Shown in pieces: positions 20,938 to 31,825 of a stretch of DNA of 64,000 bases (its first letter is position 1; each line of letters opens with the position of its first letter). The DNA is from Planctomycetota bacterium (GTDB lineage: Bacteria; Planctomycetota; Planctomycetia; Isosphaerales; Isosphaeraceae): assembly GCA_021791715.1 (NCBI GenBank), contig JAJYWB010000018.1, forward strand, positions 1 to 64,000, given 5' to 3'. Position numbers and translations under genes: made by a program. Below the pieces are notes generated by a model. It saw only the letters and a program-made list of their open reading frames with translations. It searched no databases and was not told the origin of the DNA.

Positions 20938-23796
20938 TTAGGGCTTGATCGCCCCCTTCTCGCCGGTCGACGATTCGCCCGCGGGCGCTCCTTCGGTATC
21001 GAGCGAAACGATCTTCTTGACGAACGGCAACGACCGTAATCCCGATTCGATCTTCGATCGATCGCCGACGACGAGAATCGTCATTTGATCGGGATCAAGA
21101 TGTTCTTTAGACGCTTTGGCGACGTCGGCCTTCGTCACGCGTTCAATCATCGCCTGATATGTTCGATAGTAATCGTCGGAAAGCCCGTAGAGGACGACGT
21201 CTTTGAGCGCCGAAGCCGCGGCGGTCGTCGTTTCGAACTTGACGGGAAAACTCTTGACGGCGCGATCTTTGGCGAATTCAAGCTCGGCGTCGGTGACGGG
21301 ACGAGAACCGACGACGTCGTGAAGCTCTTTCATCAGCTCGAACAGCGCCTCTTTGGTGACCGCGGTTTGGACCGCGGTTTGAACCTTGAACGGACCGGGA
21401 CCGACGAGAAAATCGAACTGCGATCGAGCACCGTACGTATAGCCCTTTTCTTCACGCAAGTTGAGATTGATGCGACTCGAAAACTGACCGCCGAGAACCG
21501 CGTTAAGAATCGTGAGCGCGAAATAATCGGGCGTTTTCCGAGGAGCGCCCACTTGCCCCACCGCCAACACCGATTGCGCCGCGGCGGGCTTATCCACCAG
21601 ATACACGAAGCCTCGGCGATCGACCTTTTCGGGCGCCGGAATCGCGATCGCAGCCGCGCTCGCGCTCGGCTTCCACCCCGCGAGCGCCTTCTCGAGCCGC
21701 ACCGTGATCTCGTCCGCCGACGCGTCTCCCACAATAATCAACGCCGAGTTATTCGGAGCGAAAACTTTTTTGTAAAAATCAACAATATCTTCACGCGTGA
21801 TCGCGGGAACCGACGTTTTGGTTCCCCGTTCGGGACGGCCGTAAGGATGATCGGCGCCGTAAACGAGCTTGGGAAAAACGATCGAGGCGATCCCGTTCGC
21901 GTTGTCCGCAAGCCGTAAAAGCATGGATAGCCGGCGCGTCCTGCGCCGCTCGAGCGCCTTTTCGGGAAAAGCCGGAGACGTGAGAATCTCGGCGAACAAA
22001 TCGAGCGCGGCCGCCGATTGCGGACTCGGAACCGACATCGCCAGGTCGCACGATTCAAGATCCGCCGACGCCGAAGTCGTCGCCCCCAGCCGATTCAACT
22101 TCGCCGCGAGCGCGAGCGAATCGTGGGCGTTCGTTCCCTCCTCAAGCAAACTCGCCGCGATCCCCGCGAGCCCCTCTTTCCCCCTGGGCGTAAGCGTTTC
22201 GCCCCCCTTCGCCGTAAGATGGAACGTGAGAACGGGCAGCTCATGACGTTCCAATATCAGCACATCCAACCCGTTTGATAATTTTTTCCGAACGACCTTC
22301 GGAACCTCGAATTTGGGGACGGGGCCGGGTTCGGGCAACTTCGAACGATCGACCGGATCGACGACGGGCTGCGCGGGAAGCACGACCGACGGTACTTGCT
22401 TCGATCGATCGACGACCGCCTCGGGCGCCCTCGGCGTCGGCGCTCCGCTCGTCACGTCGAGCCGGATTCGCTTCTCGGTCAAATACTTATCGGCCGCGGC
22501 GCGCACGTCGGCCGGTGTCACAGCGAATAATTTTGTGAGCTCTTCTTTATATGCGAGCGGATCGCCCCGTTCGACGTTGTTCTGGTTTAGGAAATTGGCG
22601 CGGCGACCGATCGCCTGAATCGATTGAATCATACGGCTTTCCATCGTCCGCTTCGCGTTCAGAACCTCCCCCTCGGTCGGCCCCTCGGTTTTGACGCGGG
22701 CGATCTCGGCGTCGGCGATCGCGACCAGATCGTCGAGCTTCGTTCCAGGCTTGGCCGCGGTGATCTCGATTTCGAACGTCCCGGAGAGCTCCCCGGCGTC
22801 GTCGCTCGCGTTGACCGAAGACGCCAACGATCGGTCATACATTAGCGCCTTGTAAAGTCGATTCTCTTTCTCGAGCCCCCCCAAAATCGAAGCCAAAACG
22901 TCGAGCGCGGGCTCGTCGCCGTGGCCGCGATGAACCCCAGCCCAAACGAGACTCGTCCGACCGAGCGCCACGCGATCCGTCATCCGAATATGCTTGGGCG
23001 ATTCAATCGTCGCCGGCCGAGGCTCGAGCCGCGGAACCTCGGGCCCCTGGGGAATCGATCCAAAATATTTCGTCACCAATAACTTCGCCGTATCAACATC
23101 AAAATCACCGGCGATACACAAACTCGCGTTGTTGGGCGCGTAATACGTCTGAAAAAACGCCGAGACGTCGGCCAAACTCGCCGCCGAAAGATCCGCCATA
23201 GACCCGATCACGCTATGATGATACGGGTGGTCGTCGGGATAAAGCGCCTCGAGCAGCCGCTCCATCGATTGCCCGTAAGGAACGTTGTCCACCCGCTGAC
23301 GTCGCTCGTTCTTCACCACGTCGCGCTGATTATCAAGCTTCTTTTGCGTCAAGGCCGGAAGCAAATACCCCATCCGGTCCGATTCCATGAAAAGCGCAAG
23401 CTCGAGATAATTGCTCGGAACCGTCTCGAAATAATTCGTCCGATCGGTGTTCGTACTCCCGTTGATCTGCGCGCCCCCCTTCTCGAGAGGGCCGAAATAT
23501 TCGTCGTCGTGATGCTTCGATCCCTGAAACATCAAATGCTCAAATAAATGAGCGAAACCGGTCCGCCCCTTCGCCTCGTTCTTCGATCCCACTTTGTAAA
23601 ATAAATTCACCCCCGTGATCGGCGTCGACCGATCGACATGGAGAATCACCTCGAGCCCGTTCGGCAGCCGATATCGCTCGACCTTGAGATCGGGAATCAA
23701 CGGACGAGTCGCCGCGTCGTCCGCGGCCGATATCCCCTTACAGAAACCCGCCACGCACAACCAAGAGACGAACAAAACGCATAACCTGCGACTCAT
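20938..23796 (-). CDS. exported M16 family (insulinase/pitrilysin) zinc protease, two-domain
   Basis: This 952-residue protein has a signal peptide (VLFVSWLCVAGFCKGISA) and two tandem M16 units. The first carries the inverted zinc motif HLFEH at residues 83-87 with GSKHHDDEYFG after it, and is the catalytic half. The second (from about residue 490) lacks HxxEH: the corresponding helix reads GLAGIAASLLEEGT. It keeps the GYTYGARSQFD segment that closes the chamber. This active/inactive pairing is the rule in M16B/C proteins, which degrade peptides in the periplasm. I chose the ATG at 23796 because it directly precedes the signal peptide; a longer frame exists but looks non-coding. Confidence 0.92.
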   Translation of the reverse strand: MSRRLCVLFVSWLCVAGFCKGISAADDAATRPLIPDLKVERYRLPNGLEVILHVDRSTPITGVNLFYKVGSKNEAKGRTGFAHLFEHLMFQGSKHHDDEYFGPLEKGGAQINGSTNTDRTNYFETVPSNYLELALFMESDRMGYLLPALTQKKLDNQRDVVKNERRQRVDNVPYGQSMERLLEALYPDDHPYHHSVIGSMADLSAASLADVSAFFQTYYAPNNASLCIAGDFDVDTAKLLVTKYFGSIPQGPEVPRLEPRPATIESPKHIRMTDRVALGRTSLVWAGVHRGHGDEPALDVLASILGGLEKENRLYKALMYDRSLASSVNASDDAGELSGTFEIEITAAKPGTKLDDLVAIADAEIARVKTEGPTEGEVLNAKRTMESRMIQSIQAIGRRANFLNQNNVERGDPLAYKEELTKLFAVTPADVRAAADKYLTEKRIRLDVTSGAPTPRAPEAVVDRSKQVPSVVLPAQPVVDPVDRSKLPEPGPVPKFEVPKVVRKKLSNGLDVLILERHELPVLTFHLTAKGGETLTPRGKEGLAGIAASLLEEGTNAHDSLALAAKLNRLGATTSASADLESCDLAMSVPSPQSAAALDLFAEILTSPAFPEKALERRRTRRLSMLLRLADNANGIASIVFPKLVYGADHPYGRPERGTKTSVPAITREDIVDFYKKVFAPNNSALIIVGDASADEITVRLEKALAGWKPSASAAAIAIPAPEKVDRRGFVYLVDKPAAAQSVLAVGQVGAPRKTPDYFALTILNAVLGGQFSSRINLNLREEKGYTYGARSQFDFLVGPGPFKVQTAVQTAVTKEALFELMKELHDVVGSRPVTDAELEFAKDRAVKSFPVKFETTTAAASALKDVVLYGLSDDYYRTYQAMIERVTKADVAKASKEHLDPDQMTILVVGDRSKIESGLRSLPFVKKIVSLDTEGAPAGESSTGEKGAIKP

Positions 23797-24039
23797 CGCG
23801 ATGATCTCCGAAAGCGATTCTCGACGAAGCTCGAAAAGACGTCTCGGCGCGCGGGAGAATCGACGCCCAGTTGGAACCGATTCCGTGTTGTATCCGCTCG
23901 ATTCGGCGACGTCCAGTATCGACCGACCCGACCAAGACAAACGTCATATCGCGAAATCCGCCCGAACGCACGCCCATCCCGCGTCATTCGCAATCGAACG
24001 AACCCGCGCTCGCTTCGTGCGATTATAAATGAATCTTTA

Positions 24040-24788
24040 TTAAGAAGGATCGTTCCGATGTTCGGAGCGCACTGCGCGGATGAACGAATCGATCAGCTCG
24101 TGATCCTTGATTCCAGGCGCCGATTCAACACCCCCCGCGACGTCGACCATCCAGGGACGCACTCGATCGATATATCGGCTTACGTTCCCTGGATTCAATC
24201 CCCCCGCCAAAATCAGCCTGGGACGAAGATCGCGATCGTCTCCCAGATCGCTTTCGATATCCGCCGACGGGGGTAAAAGACCGAGAATTTCCGAGGGGAT
24301 CGTTTTCCCGGTCCCTCCCGCCAAGCCCGGAACGAACGCGTCGACGAGAACCGCGTCCGCCGCGGCGCCCAGCCCGCGCGCCTTCAATTGAAACGAAGCG
24401 ATCTCGACGACGCCGCGAGCGTCGGCGATCCGAAACGCGCGGACGACTCGATATCCTTCGGATTTGATCCGTAAGACGTGTTCGGGAGGTTCATCGCCGT
24501 GCAATTGAACAATCGACAAACCGACAAACCGCGCGATCGCGATCACCTCGGCGGGATCTCGATCGACAAAAACGCCGACGGCGCGATCGCTCGGTATCGC
24601 CGCGACAATCCCCGCCGCGACCTCGGGCTCGATCGAGCGAGGCGAGGCGGGATGAAAATTGATCCCGATCCAGTCGGCGCCCGCGGAGATCGCATGCACC
24701 GCGTCGGCGGGTCGCGTAACACCACAAATCTTTATGCGTGGATGCGATCGACGCGAAACTTCGCCGCGCGATCGCTCCCCGGGCCCGC

Positions 24789-24792
<4 letters not shown>
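24040..24792 (-). CDS. trpF: phosphoribosylanthranilate isomerase
   Basis: This 250-residue TIM barrel catalyses the Amadori rearrangement of phosphoribosylanthranilate in tryptophan synthesis. Key motifs are KICGVTRPADA with the catalytic Cys, GADWIGINFHPASPR, VQLHGDE, VLVDAF with the catalytic Asp, and RLILAGGLNPGNV followed by VDVAGGVESAPGIKD for phosphate binding. It is slightly longer than usual, owing to a ~20-residue N-terminal extension and an acidic insert (DIESDLGDDRDLR). The start is GTG and overlaps the stop of trxA by 4 bp (GTGA), so translation is probably coupled. No other trp gene is in the window. Confidence 0.95.
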
Positions 24793-25124
<332 letters not shown>

Positions 25125-25422
25125 GTTTGATTCCGCCTCTGTCGCTCGAGTTCGCTCGCGGTTCGACCGGCGATCCGATCGATAGGCCGCGAGCCGATCG
25201 CTCGATTAAGGATCATTATAAAACGTGATTCGATCGAGTCAATCGCCGTCGTCGAAAAAAACTGACCAAACGAACACATCGAGAACCAAACGTTGGCGCC
25301 GCATGGAAGATTCCGCTATCATCCTCGCGGCGATAACGAACCGACCACGCACGTCAGACGAACGACAAGCCGCTCGACCCGCCCCCCTCCCGGGATCGAT
25401 CCTTAATCTCAAGGATAACGAC

Positions 25423-26553
25423 ATGATTCAATCTCTATACAAAAGATTTCTTCAAGACAAACCGATCGCCGCCGCGTTAACGATCGTCATGTGTCCGACC
25501 GCGATTCTTTTACAATTAACTCACGCCTCGGCGGCGCTTCGGTTCATCGCGGCGTGCGCCGCGATCGTTCCCCTTTCGTCGTTCCTGGGAAACGCGACCG
25601 AGAAGCTCGCCGACCGTCTCGGCCACGGAATCGGCGGGCTCTTAAACGCGACTTTCGGCAACGCCGCCGAACTCATCGTCTCGCTCGCGGCCCTCTTCAA
25701 AGGACTCGACGACGTCGTCAAAGCGTCGCTCACCGGCAGCATCCTCGGCAACCTCCTCCTCGTCCTGGGAGCGAGCTTCCTCGCGGGAGGAATCAAATAC
25801 CCCCTGCAACACTTTCAAAGAACCCCGGCCCGAGTCGCCGGAACGATGATGGCGCTCGCCGCGATCGGACTTATCGTCCCCGCGATCTTCCACTTCCTCG
25901 TCGGCGAAAACTCGGCGCGCCTCGAACACCGTTTAAGCGCGATGGTCGCCGGCTTATTAATCATTACGTATATACTTGGCTTGATTTTTAGTTTGCTCAC
26001 GCATCGAACCCAATTTTTTGTGAAATCGGCCGATCCCGTAACCAAACAAAGTTTGCACAATCAAACGGAAGCGAAAACACCAGCGGGGGTCAAGAAACCT
26101 CTCTTCACCTTGATCGCCGCGACCGTCGGAATCGCGATCATGAGCGAAATTCTCGTCGGAGCGATCGAAGAGGCGGGAAAGTCGCTCGGCCTAACAAGCC
26201 TGTTCATGGGAGTCGTCGTCGTCGCGATCGTCGGCAACGCCGCCGAACACGCGACCGCGGTCTTCATGGCGCGGAAGAACCAGATGGATCTCGCCGTCGG
26301 AATCGCGCTCGGCTCGGCCACCCAGATCGCCCTCTTCGTCGCCCCCGTTCTCGTCTTCGCGAGCTACCTCCGACCCCACCCCATGGACCTCCTCTTCTCA
26401 ACCTTCGAGGTCGCCTCGGTCATCCTCTCGGTACTCGTCGCGCGGATGGTCGCCGAAGACGGCGAATCCACCTGGCTCGAAGGCGCCATGCTCCTCATGC
26501 TCTACGCCATCCTCGCGATCGCGTTCTTCGAACTCCCCGGAGTCGTTCACTAA
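25423..26553 (+). CDS. cax: Ca2+/H+ antiporter (CaCA superfamily, Cax type)
   Basis: This is a 376-residue integral membrane protein with about 11 hydrophobic helices. The two diagnostic alpha repeats are present: LNATFGNAAELIVSLAAL in the first half and VVAIVGNAAEHATAVFMA in the second. Both contain the GNxxE acidic site that binds Ca2+. A short acidic-to-polar loop near residues 195-225 separates the halves. The enzyme exports or sequesters Ca2+ in exchange for protons. I chose the ATG at 25423 because AAGGATAA precedes it and the family starts near here; the upstream 66 codons are basic and unlike the family. Confidence 0.94.
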   Translation: MIQSLYKRFLQDKPIAAALTIVMCPTAILLQLTHASAALRFIAACAAIVPLSSFLGNATEKLADRLGHGIGGLLNATFGNAAELIVSLAALFKGLDDVVKASLTGSILGNLLLVLGASFLAGGIKYPLQHFQRTPARVAGTMMALAAIGLIVPAIFHFLVGENSARLEHRLSAMVAGLLIITYILGLIFSLLTHRTQFFVKSADPVTKQSLHNQTEAKTPAGVKKPLFTLIAATVGIAIMSEILVGAIEEAGKSLGLTSLFMGVVVVAIVGNAAEHATAVFMARKNQMDLAVGIALGSATQIALFVAPVLVFASYLRPHPMDLLFSTFEVASVILSVLVARMVAEDGESTWLEGAMLLMLYAILAIAFFELPGVVH

Positions 26554-26730
26554 CCGTTCGCTCGCGATGAGTTTTTTTCCTAAAATCAATCGCGGCGATC
26601 CTTAACCCGCGAAATCGCTCAATCCGACAAAAATCAATCACATGATCGCATAGAGATTTTCTTAACGCGTTTCGATCGGATCGGCCTTCGGGACGATACG
26701 CGCACGGCGACGAGATCAGCTAGGTGTTGC

Positions 26731-27561
26731 ATGTCGATATTAGGATGGTTTAGTAAGAAGCGACGCCGCGAAGAGATCGGCGCGCGACCGTTTTCCGAGG
26801 AATTCCTGGCGATCGTCGAGAAGAACGTCCGGTGGTATCGTCGGCTTAACGTCGAGAGCAAGGCCGAGTTGATCAAAAAAATTCAGGTGTTTCTGGCCGA
26901 GAAGGCGTTCGAGGGATGCGGCGGGCTCGAACTCAACGACGAGATTCGGGTGACGATCGCGGCGCAGGCTTGTTTGTTATTGCTCGGCACGCGCTCCGAT
27001 TATTATCCCAAGTTGCAAACAATATTGGTTTATCCGTCGGCGTATCTGGCGCGCACGGTCGAGCCGCTGCGGGGCGGGGGGGTGATCGAGAAGGATGAGG
27101 AGCGGATCGGCGAATCGTGGGTGTCGGGAGTCGTCGTACTCGCGTGGGACGAGATTGAAGAAGAATTCACCGATCCGTTCGCGCGCCATAACGTCGTCTT
27201 GCACGAGTTCGCTCACCAGCTTGATTACGAGGACGGCGCCGCCGACGGCGCTCCCTTGCTAAGCGGACGAGGCGCGTACGCGCGCTGGGCCAAGGTGATG
27301 CGCAAAGAATTCGAATCGCTCCGCCGACGCCGCGACCTCGGCAGACCGGGAGTGATCGACGATTACGGCGCGAAGAACCCCGCCGAATTCTTCGCGGTCG
27401 CCACCGAAACGTTCTTCGAACGCCCCCGATCGCTTCGGCTCAAACATCAATCGCTTTATGAAGAACTTAAAAGATATTATCGCCTCGATCCCGTCGCGCT
27501 GCTCGACGACGCCTCTCCCTCGGCCGACGAATCGGCGCCGAACGACGCGTCGGAATCTTAA
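26731..27561 (+). CDS. mtfA: M90 family zinc metallopeptidase (MtfA/YeeI-like)
   Basis: This 276-residue soluble protein matches the Mlc titration factor family. Near residue 160 it has the zinc-binding HEFAHQLD, preceded by NVVL. Downstream comes DYGAKNPAEFFAVATETFFE, which supplies the third ligand (Glu) and the characteristic AEFFAV segment. In E. coli MtfA sequesters the repressor Mlc and so releases ptsG. Whether a partner exists here is unknown; the family is broadly distributed and probably has other substrates. The tail after residue 255 is acidic and Ser/Asp-rich. It is a single-gene unit followed by a 0.7-kb gap. Confidence 0.9.
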   Translation: MSILGWFSKKRRREEIGARPFSEEFLAIVEKNVRWYRRLNVESKAELIKKIQVFLAEKAFEGCGGLELNDEIRVTIAAQACLLLLGTRSDYYPKLQTILVYPSAYLARTVEPLRGGGVIEKDEERIGESWVSGVVVLAWDEIEEEFTDPFARHNVVLHEFAHQLDYEDGAADGAPLLSGRGAYARWAKVMRKEFESLRRRRDLGRPGVIDDYGAKNPAEFFAVATETFFERPRSLRLKHQSLYEELKRYYRLDPVALLDDASPSADESAPNDASES

Positions 27562-28270
27562 TCTCCGATTGATCGATTATTATATAACATGTAATTACAT
27601 GATATGACGATCCTCCTCCCGTCGTTTTATTATGTCGACGGCATGAATTCAAAGTAATCGCGCCGAGTTTCGACGTCGCGGAAGAAAATTCGCGCGGCGA
27701 CGTTTCGCAACGGTAAGAAGAAGCGAATTCGGACTCGACGATCCCCTTGATATTTAAGTATTTAAATAATTATATTGTGAGTTTATTTGGATAACCGAAC
27801 GTTTCTCTGCACGTCCGTTCGCGATCAAGACCGAAACTACTCGCACCTCGCCGAATCCGTTCCTTTCGCGACGCCTGAAAAGTAAACTATATTTTATAAT
27901 TGATTATTCTTGAGTATGCCACCGAACCTCTCGAACGTGGGACGGTGTTCGGGTTCCCGAAAGAATGAAGACCGCTCGAAGAGAAGGGATTCGCTCGTCG
28001 CGCCGCGGGCGAAAACGCTCAATTGGCCGTCGAAAATTGAATCAAACCAAAAGCCCCACGCGGCGAAGCCGCAAGCGCCGCGCGGTCCGCCTTGTCGAAA
28101 CGCCGTCGTTTTTGGTACATTCGATAATACGCGGCCGAGCCGGCCGTCCCGCGTCGGGGCGAAACCGGACCGTTGGATCTCGCTAAGAGTCATTCAAAAC
28201 TGGACAACTGAATCGGTATCGTCGTTGTTTCCGCCGCGCGTCGCCCCGTATGGTTCTTACAGAAAAAGCC
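27562..28270. other. 0.7-kb intergenic region upstream of typA
   Basis: No convincing gene is visible. The stretch has AT-rich islands near 27575-27610 (with the palindrome ATGTAATTACAT), 27750-27790 and 27890-27910, and a GCGGCGAAGCCGC palindrome near 28060. Short frames on both strands here are basic and lack family features. The typA promoter should be in the right-hand part. Confidence 0.5.
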
Positions 28271-30103
28271 ATGATAAGACGAGAAGACATCCGCAACGTC
28301 GCGATCATCGCGCACGTTGATCACGGTAAAACGACTCTGGTCGACGCGATGCTGCGTCAGTGCGGTCAATTCCGCGCGGGGCAGCTTCAAGGCGATCAGA
28401 TCCTCGATTCCAACGACATCGAGCGGCAACGCGGGATCACGATCTGGGCCAAAAACATCGCGATCACTTACGGAACGACCAAGATCAACCTGATCGACAC
28501 CCCCGGCCACGCCGATTTCGGCGGCGAGGTCGAACGGACGCTGCAAATGGCGGACGGAGCGCTCGTGCTCGTCGATTCGTTCGAAGGGCCGATGCCTCAA
28601 ACGAAATTCGTCCTCCGCAAGGCGTTCTCGAACGGGCTTCGTCCGATCGTCGTGATCAACAAGGTCGATCGCCCCGACGCCCGCCCGCTCGAAGTCCTCA
28701 ACGAAATCTTCGACACCTTCGTCGAACTCGGCGCCGACGAAGGCCAGCTCGATTTCGCCTACATTTTCGCCTCGGGCAAGGCCGGATTCGCCTCGCACGA
28801 TCACGAGGCTCGGCAAGGAGACATCAAACCCCTCTTCGACCTGATCCTCGAACGCGTCCCGGGTCCGCTCGTCGCCCCCGACGACCCGCTCCAAATGCTT
28901 TGCACCACGCTCGATTATTCCGAATACGTCGGCAGGATCGCGATCGGCCGAATCGTCTCGGGAACCGTGCGCCAGGGACAAAAAGCGGCGCTCATCAAAG
29001 CGGGAGGCGTGATCAACCCCGGCTCGATCGATCGCGTGCTCGTCTTTAACAAGCTCGAGCGCGTGGAAGTTCCCGAGGCTTCGGCGGGAGACGTCGTCGC
29101 CATCGTGGGATTGAGCGGCGTGGATATCGGCGATACGATCGCCGACGGCGACAAGCCCGTCGCGCTGCCGAGGATCGAGATCGACGAGCCGACTTTGAGC
29201 ATGTTGTTCACGGTCAACGATTCGCCGCTGACGGGGGAGGGGCGTTTCCTCACGTCGCGCCACTTGAAAGATCGGCTCGATCGCGAGCTGCAATCGAACG
29301 TGGCGCTCCGCGTCGAACCGACCGAGGATCGCGATTCGTTCCAGGTTTCGGGACGCGGATTATTACATCTTTCCGTGTTGATAGAAATGATGCGGCGCGA
29401 GGGTTACGAACTCGCCGTCGGCAAGCCCGAAGTCATCACCAAGATGATGGGGGGGATCGAACACGAACCGTACGAATACTTGGTCGTCGACGTTCCGCAC
29501 GGCCAGATGGGTCCCGTGATGGAGCTTGTGGGCGCCCGACGCGGCGAGCTTTCGCGGATGGACGTGAAAGGCGCGTACGCGCATCTCGAGTTTCTCATCC
29601 CCGCCCGCGGCCTTCTCGGCCTGCGAACCAGGCTATTAAGCTCGACGCAGGGGGAGGCGATCATGCATCACAACTTCCACGGATATCAACCCTTCAAGGG
29701 AGAGATTCCGCGGCGGATGAACGGCGTGATGATCAGCATGGTTTCGGGCCAGGCGGTCGCTTTCGCGCTCGACGGCTTGCAGCAACGCGGAGTCATGTTC
29801 GTCGAACCCGGCGACGACGTGTATGAAGGAATGATCATCGGCGAGAACGCTCGCGACGACGACATGGTCGTCAACCCGTGCAAAGAGAAGAAGCTGACGA
29901 ACATGCGTGCCTCGGGTTCGGATAAGAACATTCTTTTAAAGCCGCCGCGCCGGCTGACTCTCGAGATCGCGCTCGAATACATCGAATCGGACGAACTCGT
30001 CGAGGTCACTCCCTCGAAGATCAGGCTGCGGAAAAAGCACCTTTCGGAGGAGGCGCGGAAACGATCGGGGCGGAGCAGGGGGAAGGTCGGCGCGTCGTCG
30101 TAA
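28271..30103 (+). CDS. typA: translational GTPase TypA/BipA
   Basis: This 610-residue ribosome-associated GTPase is related to EF-G and LepA. G1 is AHVDHGKTTLVDAM, switch I has RQRGITI, G3 is DTPGHADFGGEVER, G4 is NKVDR and G5 contains FASGKAG. Then come the beta-barrel domain 2, EF-G-like domains III and V (RREGYELAVGKPEV, GQMGPVMELVGARRGELSRM) and the BipA-specific C-terminal domain (FHGYQPFKGEI, NMRASGSDKN). The role is 50S assembly and stress or cold growth. The ATG at 28271 gives the start MIRREDIRNVAIIAHVDHGK, like known BipA; an in-frame ATG at 28250 is possible. A long stem-loop at 30144-30175 follows the gene. Confidence 0.96.
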   Translation: MIRREDIRNVAIIAHVDHGKTTLVDAMLRQCGQFRAGQLQGDQILDSNDIERQRGITIWAKNIAITYGTTKINLIDTPGHADFGGEVERTLQMADGALVLVDSFEGPMPQTKFVLRKAFSNGLRPIVVINKVDRPDARPLEVLNEIFDTFVELGADEGQLDFAYIFASGKAGFASHDHEARQGDIKPLFDLILERVPGPLVAPDDPLQMLCTTLDYSEYVGRIAIGRIVSGTVRQGQKAALIKAGGVINPGSIDRVLVFNKLERVEVPEASAGDVVAIVGLSGVDIGDTIADGDKPVALPRIEIDEPTLSMLFTVNDSPLTGEGRFLTSRHLKDRLDRELQSNVALRVEPTEDRDSFQVSGRGLLHLSVLIEMMRREGYELAVGKPEVITKMMGGIEHEPYEYLVVDVPHGQMGPVMELVGARRGELSRMDVKGAYAHLEFLIPARGLLGLRTRLLSSTQGEAIMHHNFHGYQPFKGEIPRRMNGVMISMVSGQAVAFALDGLQQRGVMFVEPGDDVYEGMIIGENARDDDMVVNPCKEKKLTNMRASGSDKNILLKPPRRLTLEIALEYIESDELVEVTPSKIRLRKKHLSEEARKRSGRSRGKVGASS

Positions 30104-30461
30104 GGGGCGGAACGATCGGCTCGGGTCCGCCGCGCAAGCCTTGGGGCGCTTCTTGATCGCGATCGAGAAGCGCCCGAACGATCGAAAATGATAAAATATT
30201 TAATTACTTAAAAATATTGTGGTATAAAGCAAATTGGCAGACCAACAAATTAGCATTTCCGCTTAAGATTGCATTCTTCCCGATTTCGCTTGCTTCACGG
30301 TCGACTCGGGTTTAGAAAGGTCGACGTGCGGGGCGGGATCGCGGGTTGAAAATATCGCCCCTTGGGCGGCTCGATTCGTTGCTCTCGGCTCGCGCCGCGG
30401 CTACGATCGCATGATCGAAGTTTCTTGTTCGTTTCCCTTTTGGATACGGAGTGTTCTTGGC
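30104..30461. other. typA-cupin intergenic region with a GC-rich stem-loop
   Basis: A 10-bp perfect stem (30144-30153 with 30166-30175, GGGCGCTTCT) lies 40 bp after typA. Its loop itself contains the palindrome GATCGCGATC, so the whole 32 bp can fold as one near-continuous hairpin. No T tract follows, so it is not a classical terminator. The rest is AT-rich (30186-30270) and then GC-rich, without a recognisable gene. Confidence 0.5.
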
Positions 30462-31697
30462 ATGGCCGATTCGCGACTTCACGCCCGCGCTCGCGCGGCG
30501 ATCGACGCGGGAGAGGGAATTTTACGACTGGCGCCGACGTGGGTGCCGCGCTCGTTCCTCATGCCCGGCGGCCGGCTCAAACTCGCCCCCCAAGACCTCT
30601 ACGCCCTGGGAACGCATCGCGGCGGGATCGACGAACGCTGGTTCGCGTCGACGACCCCCGCGGCCAACGAAGGCGCTCCCCCCGACGAAGGCCTCAGTTA
30701 TGTCGTCCACGAAGGCGATCGCTTCACCCTTAAAGACGCGATCGACCTCTTCGGCGGCGAACTCATCGGCGATTCGATCTGGAACAAATACAAACGCTGG
30801 CCCGTCTACAGCAAATTCTTCGACAACCTCGGCCCGATCCCCCACCACATGCATCAAACCCAGGCGCAGGCCGAACGCGTGGGCCGCGAGGGAAAACCCG
30901 AAAGCTATTATTTCCCTCCCCAACTCAATTGGACGGGAAATCATTTCCCCTACACGTTTATGGGTCTCGAGCCCGGAACGACCAAAACCGACATCCGTCG
31001 TTGTCTTGAGCGGTGGAACGAGGGGGATAACGGAATCATCGATTATTCCAAGGCGTATCGCCTTAAACCGGGAACGGGCTGGCTGATCCCACCCGCGGTG
31101 CTCCACGCCCCCGGATCGCTCGTCACATACGAGCCGCAATGGGGTTCGGACGTCTTCGGCATGTACCAATCGATGGTCGAAGGCCGCCGTGTTCCGTGGG
31201 AGCTGCTCGTCAAAGACGTCCCCGAAGACAAACACCACGACCTCGATTACCTCGTCGATCAGCTCGATTGGGCCAAGAACGTCGACCCGGAATTCAAAAA
31301 TCACAATTATCTCGAACCGATCGTCCATTCGGGGGGCGACGATCAAGAATATGTCGACAAGTGGGTTGTTTATGGGACGATCGAAGGCGCGCAGCTTTTC
31401 AGCGCGCGCGAGCTGACGATCAAGCCGGGGGGATCGGCGACGATCAAGGACGACGGAGCTTACGGCCTGATCGTGACTCAGGGGAGCGGCAAGATCGGCT
31501 CGCTCGCGGTCGACAGCCCGATATACATCCGCTACGGGGAGACGACCAAAGACGAGGTTTTCGTTTCGGCGAAACGCGCCGCGGCGGGAGTGACGTTCCG
31601 GAACGACGGCGCCGAGCCGTTCGTCAGCCTCCGCTACTTCGGCCCCGACGTCCATCGCAACCTCCCCGCGGTCGGCGATCATCGCCGCGGACGCTGA
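30462..31697 (+). CDS. cupin-type protein, mannose-6-phosphate-isomerase-like
   Basis: This 411-residue soluble protein has two cupin-like beta-barrel regions. The first, near residues 125-215, contains GPIPHHMHQTQAQAERVG with clustered His and Glu residues that could bind a metal, and later PPAVLHAPGSLVTYEP, similar to the metal site of type I phosphomannose isomerases. The second, from about residue 300, has YGTIEGAQLFSARELTIKPG and YGLIVTQGSGKIG. A sugar-phosphate isomerase or sugar-binding role is an inference from fold and from the neighbouring sugar genes. I chose the ATG at 30462 (MADSRLHARARAAIDAGEG) over upstream starts that would add a Cys-rich, odd N-terminus. Confidence 0.72.
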   Translation: MADSRLHARARAAIDAGEGILRLAPTWVPRSFLMPGGRLKLAPQDLYALGTHRGGIDERWFASTTPAANEGAPPDEGLSYVVHEGDRFTLKDAIDLFGGELIGDSIWNKYKRWPVYSKFFDNLGPIPHHMHQTQAQAERVGREGKPESYYFPPQLNWTGNHFPYTFMGLEPGTTKTDIRRCLERWNEGDNGIIDYSKAYRLKPGTGWLIPPAVLHAPGSLVTYEPQWGSDVFGMYQSMVEGRRVPWELLVKDVPEDKHHDLDYLVDQLDWAKNVDPEFKNHNYLEPIVHSGGDDQEYVDKWVVYGTIEGAQLFSARELTIKPGGSATIKDDGAYGLIVTQGSGKIGSLAVDSPIYIRYGETTKDEVFVSAKRAAAGVTFRNDGAEPFVSLRYFGPDVHRNLPAVGDHRRGR

Positions 31698-31743
31698 TCG
31701 GCGAAATCCATACAAGTCGATTCGCGTATGTTTAAGTATGTGT

Positions 31744-31790
31744 GAACGCCGAACCGTATGAGATAAATACCTCGGCGTTCTGTTTTTCTT
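31744..31790 (+). terminator. terminator after the cupin gene
   Basis: A perfect 9-bp stem (31744-31752 with 31772-31780, GAACGCCGA) encloses a 19-base loop and is followed by TGTTTTTCTTTC. It lies 46 bp after the cupin stop and 36 bp before the next start, so the downstream isomerase may have limited read-through or its own promoter in the loop region. Confidence 0.75.
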
Positions 31791-31825
31791 TCACATTTTC
31801 ACGGAACTCTCGGAGATTTGGATCG

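Noticed and set aside
28190..29293. 367-codon open frame opposite typA
   Set aside because: It is the mirror of the strongly conserved GTPase domain; the composition is antisense-like and no start signal exists.
30522..31715. 397-codon open frame opposite the cupin gene
   Set aside because: Antisense composition, no family pattern, and a terminator follows the plus-strand gene.
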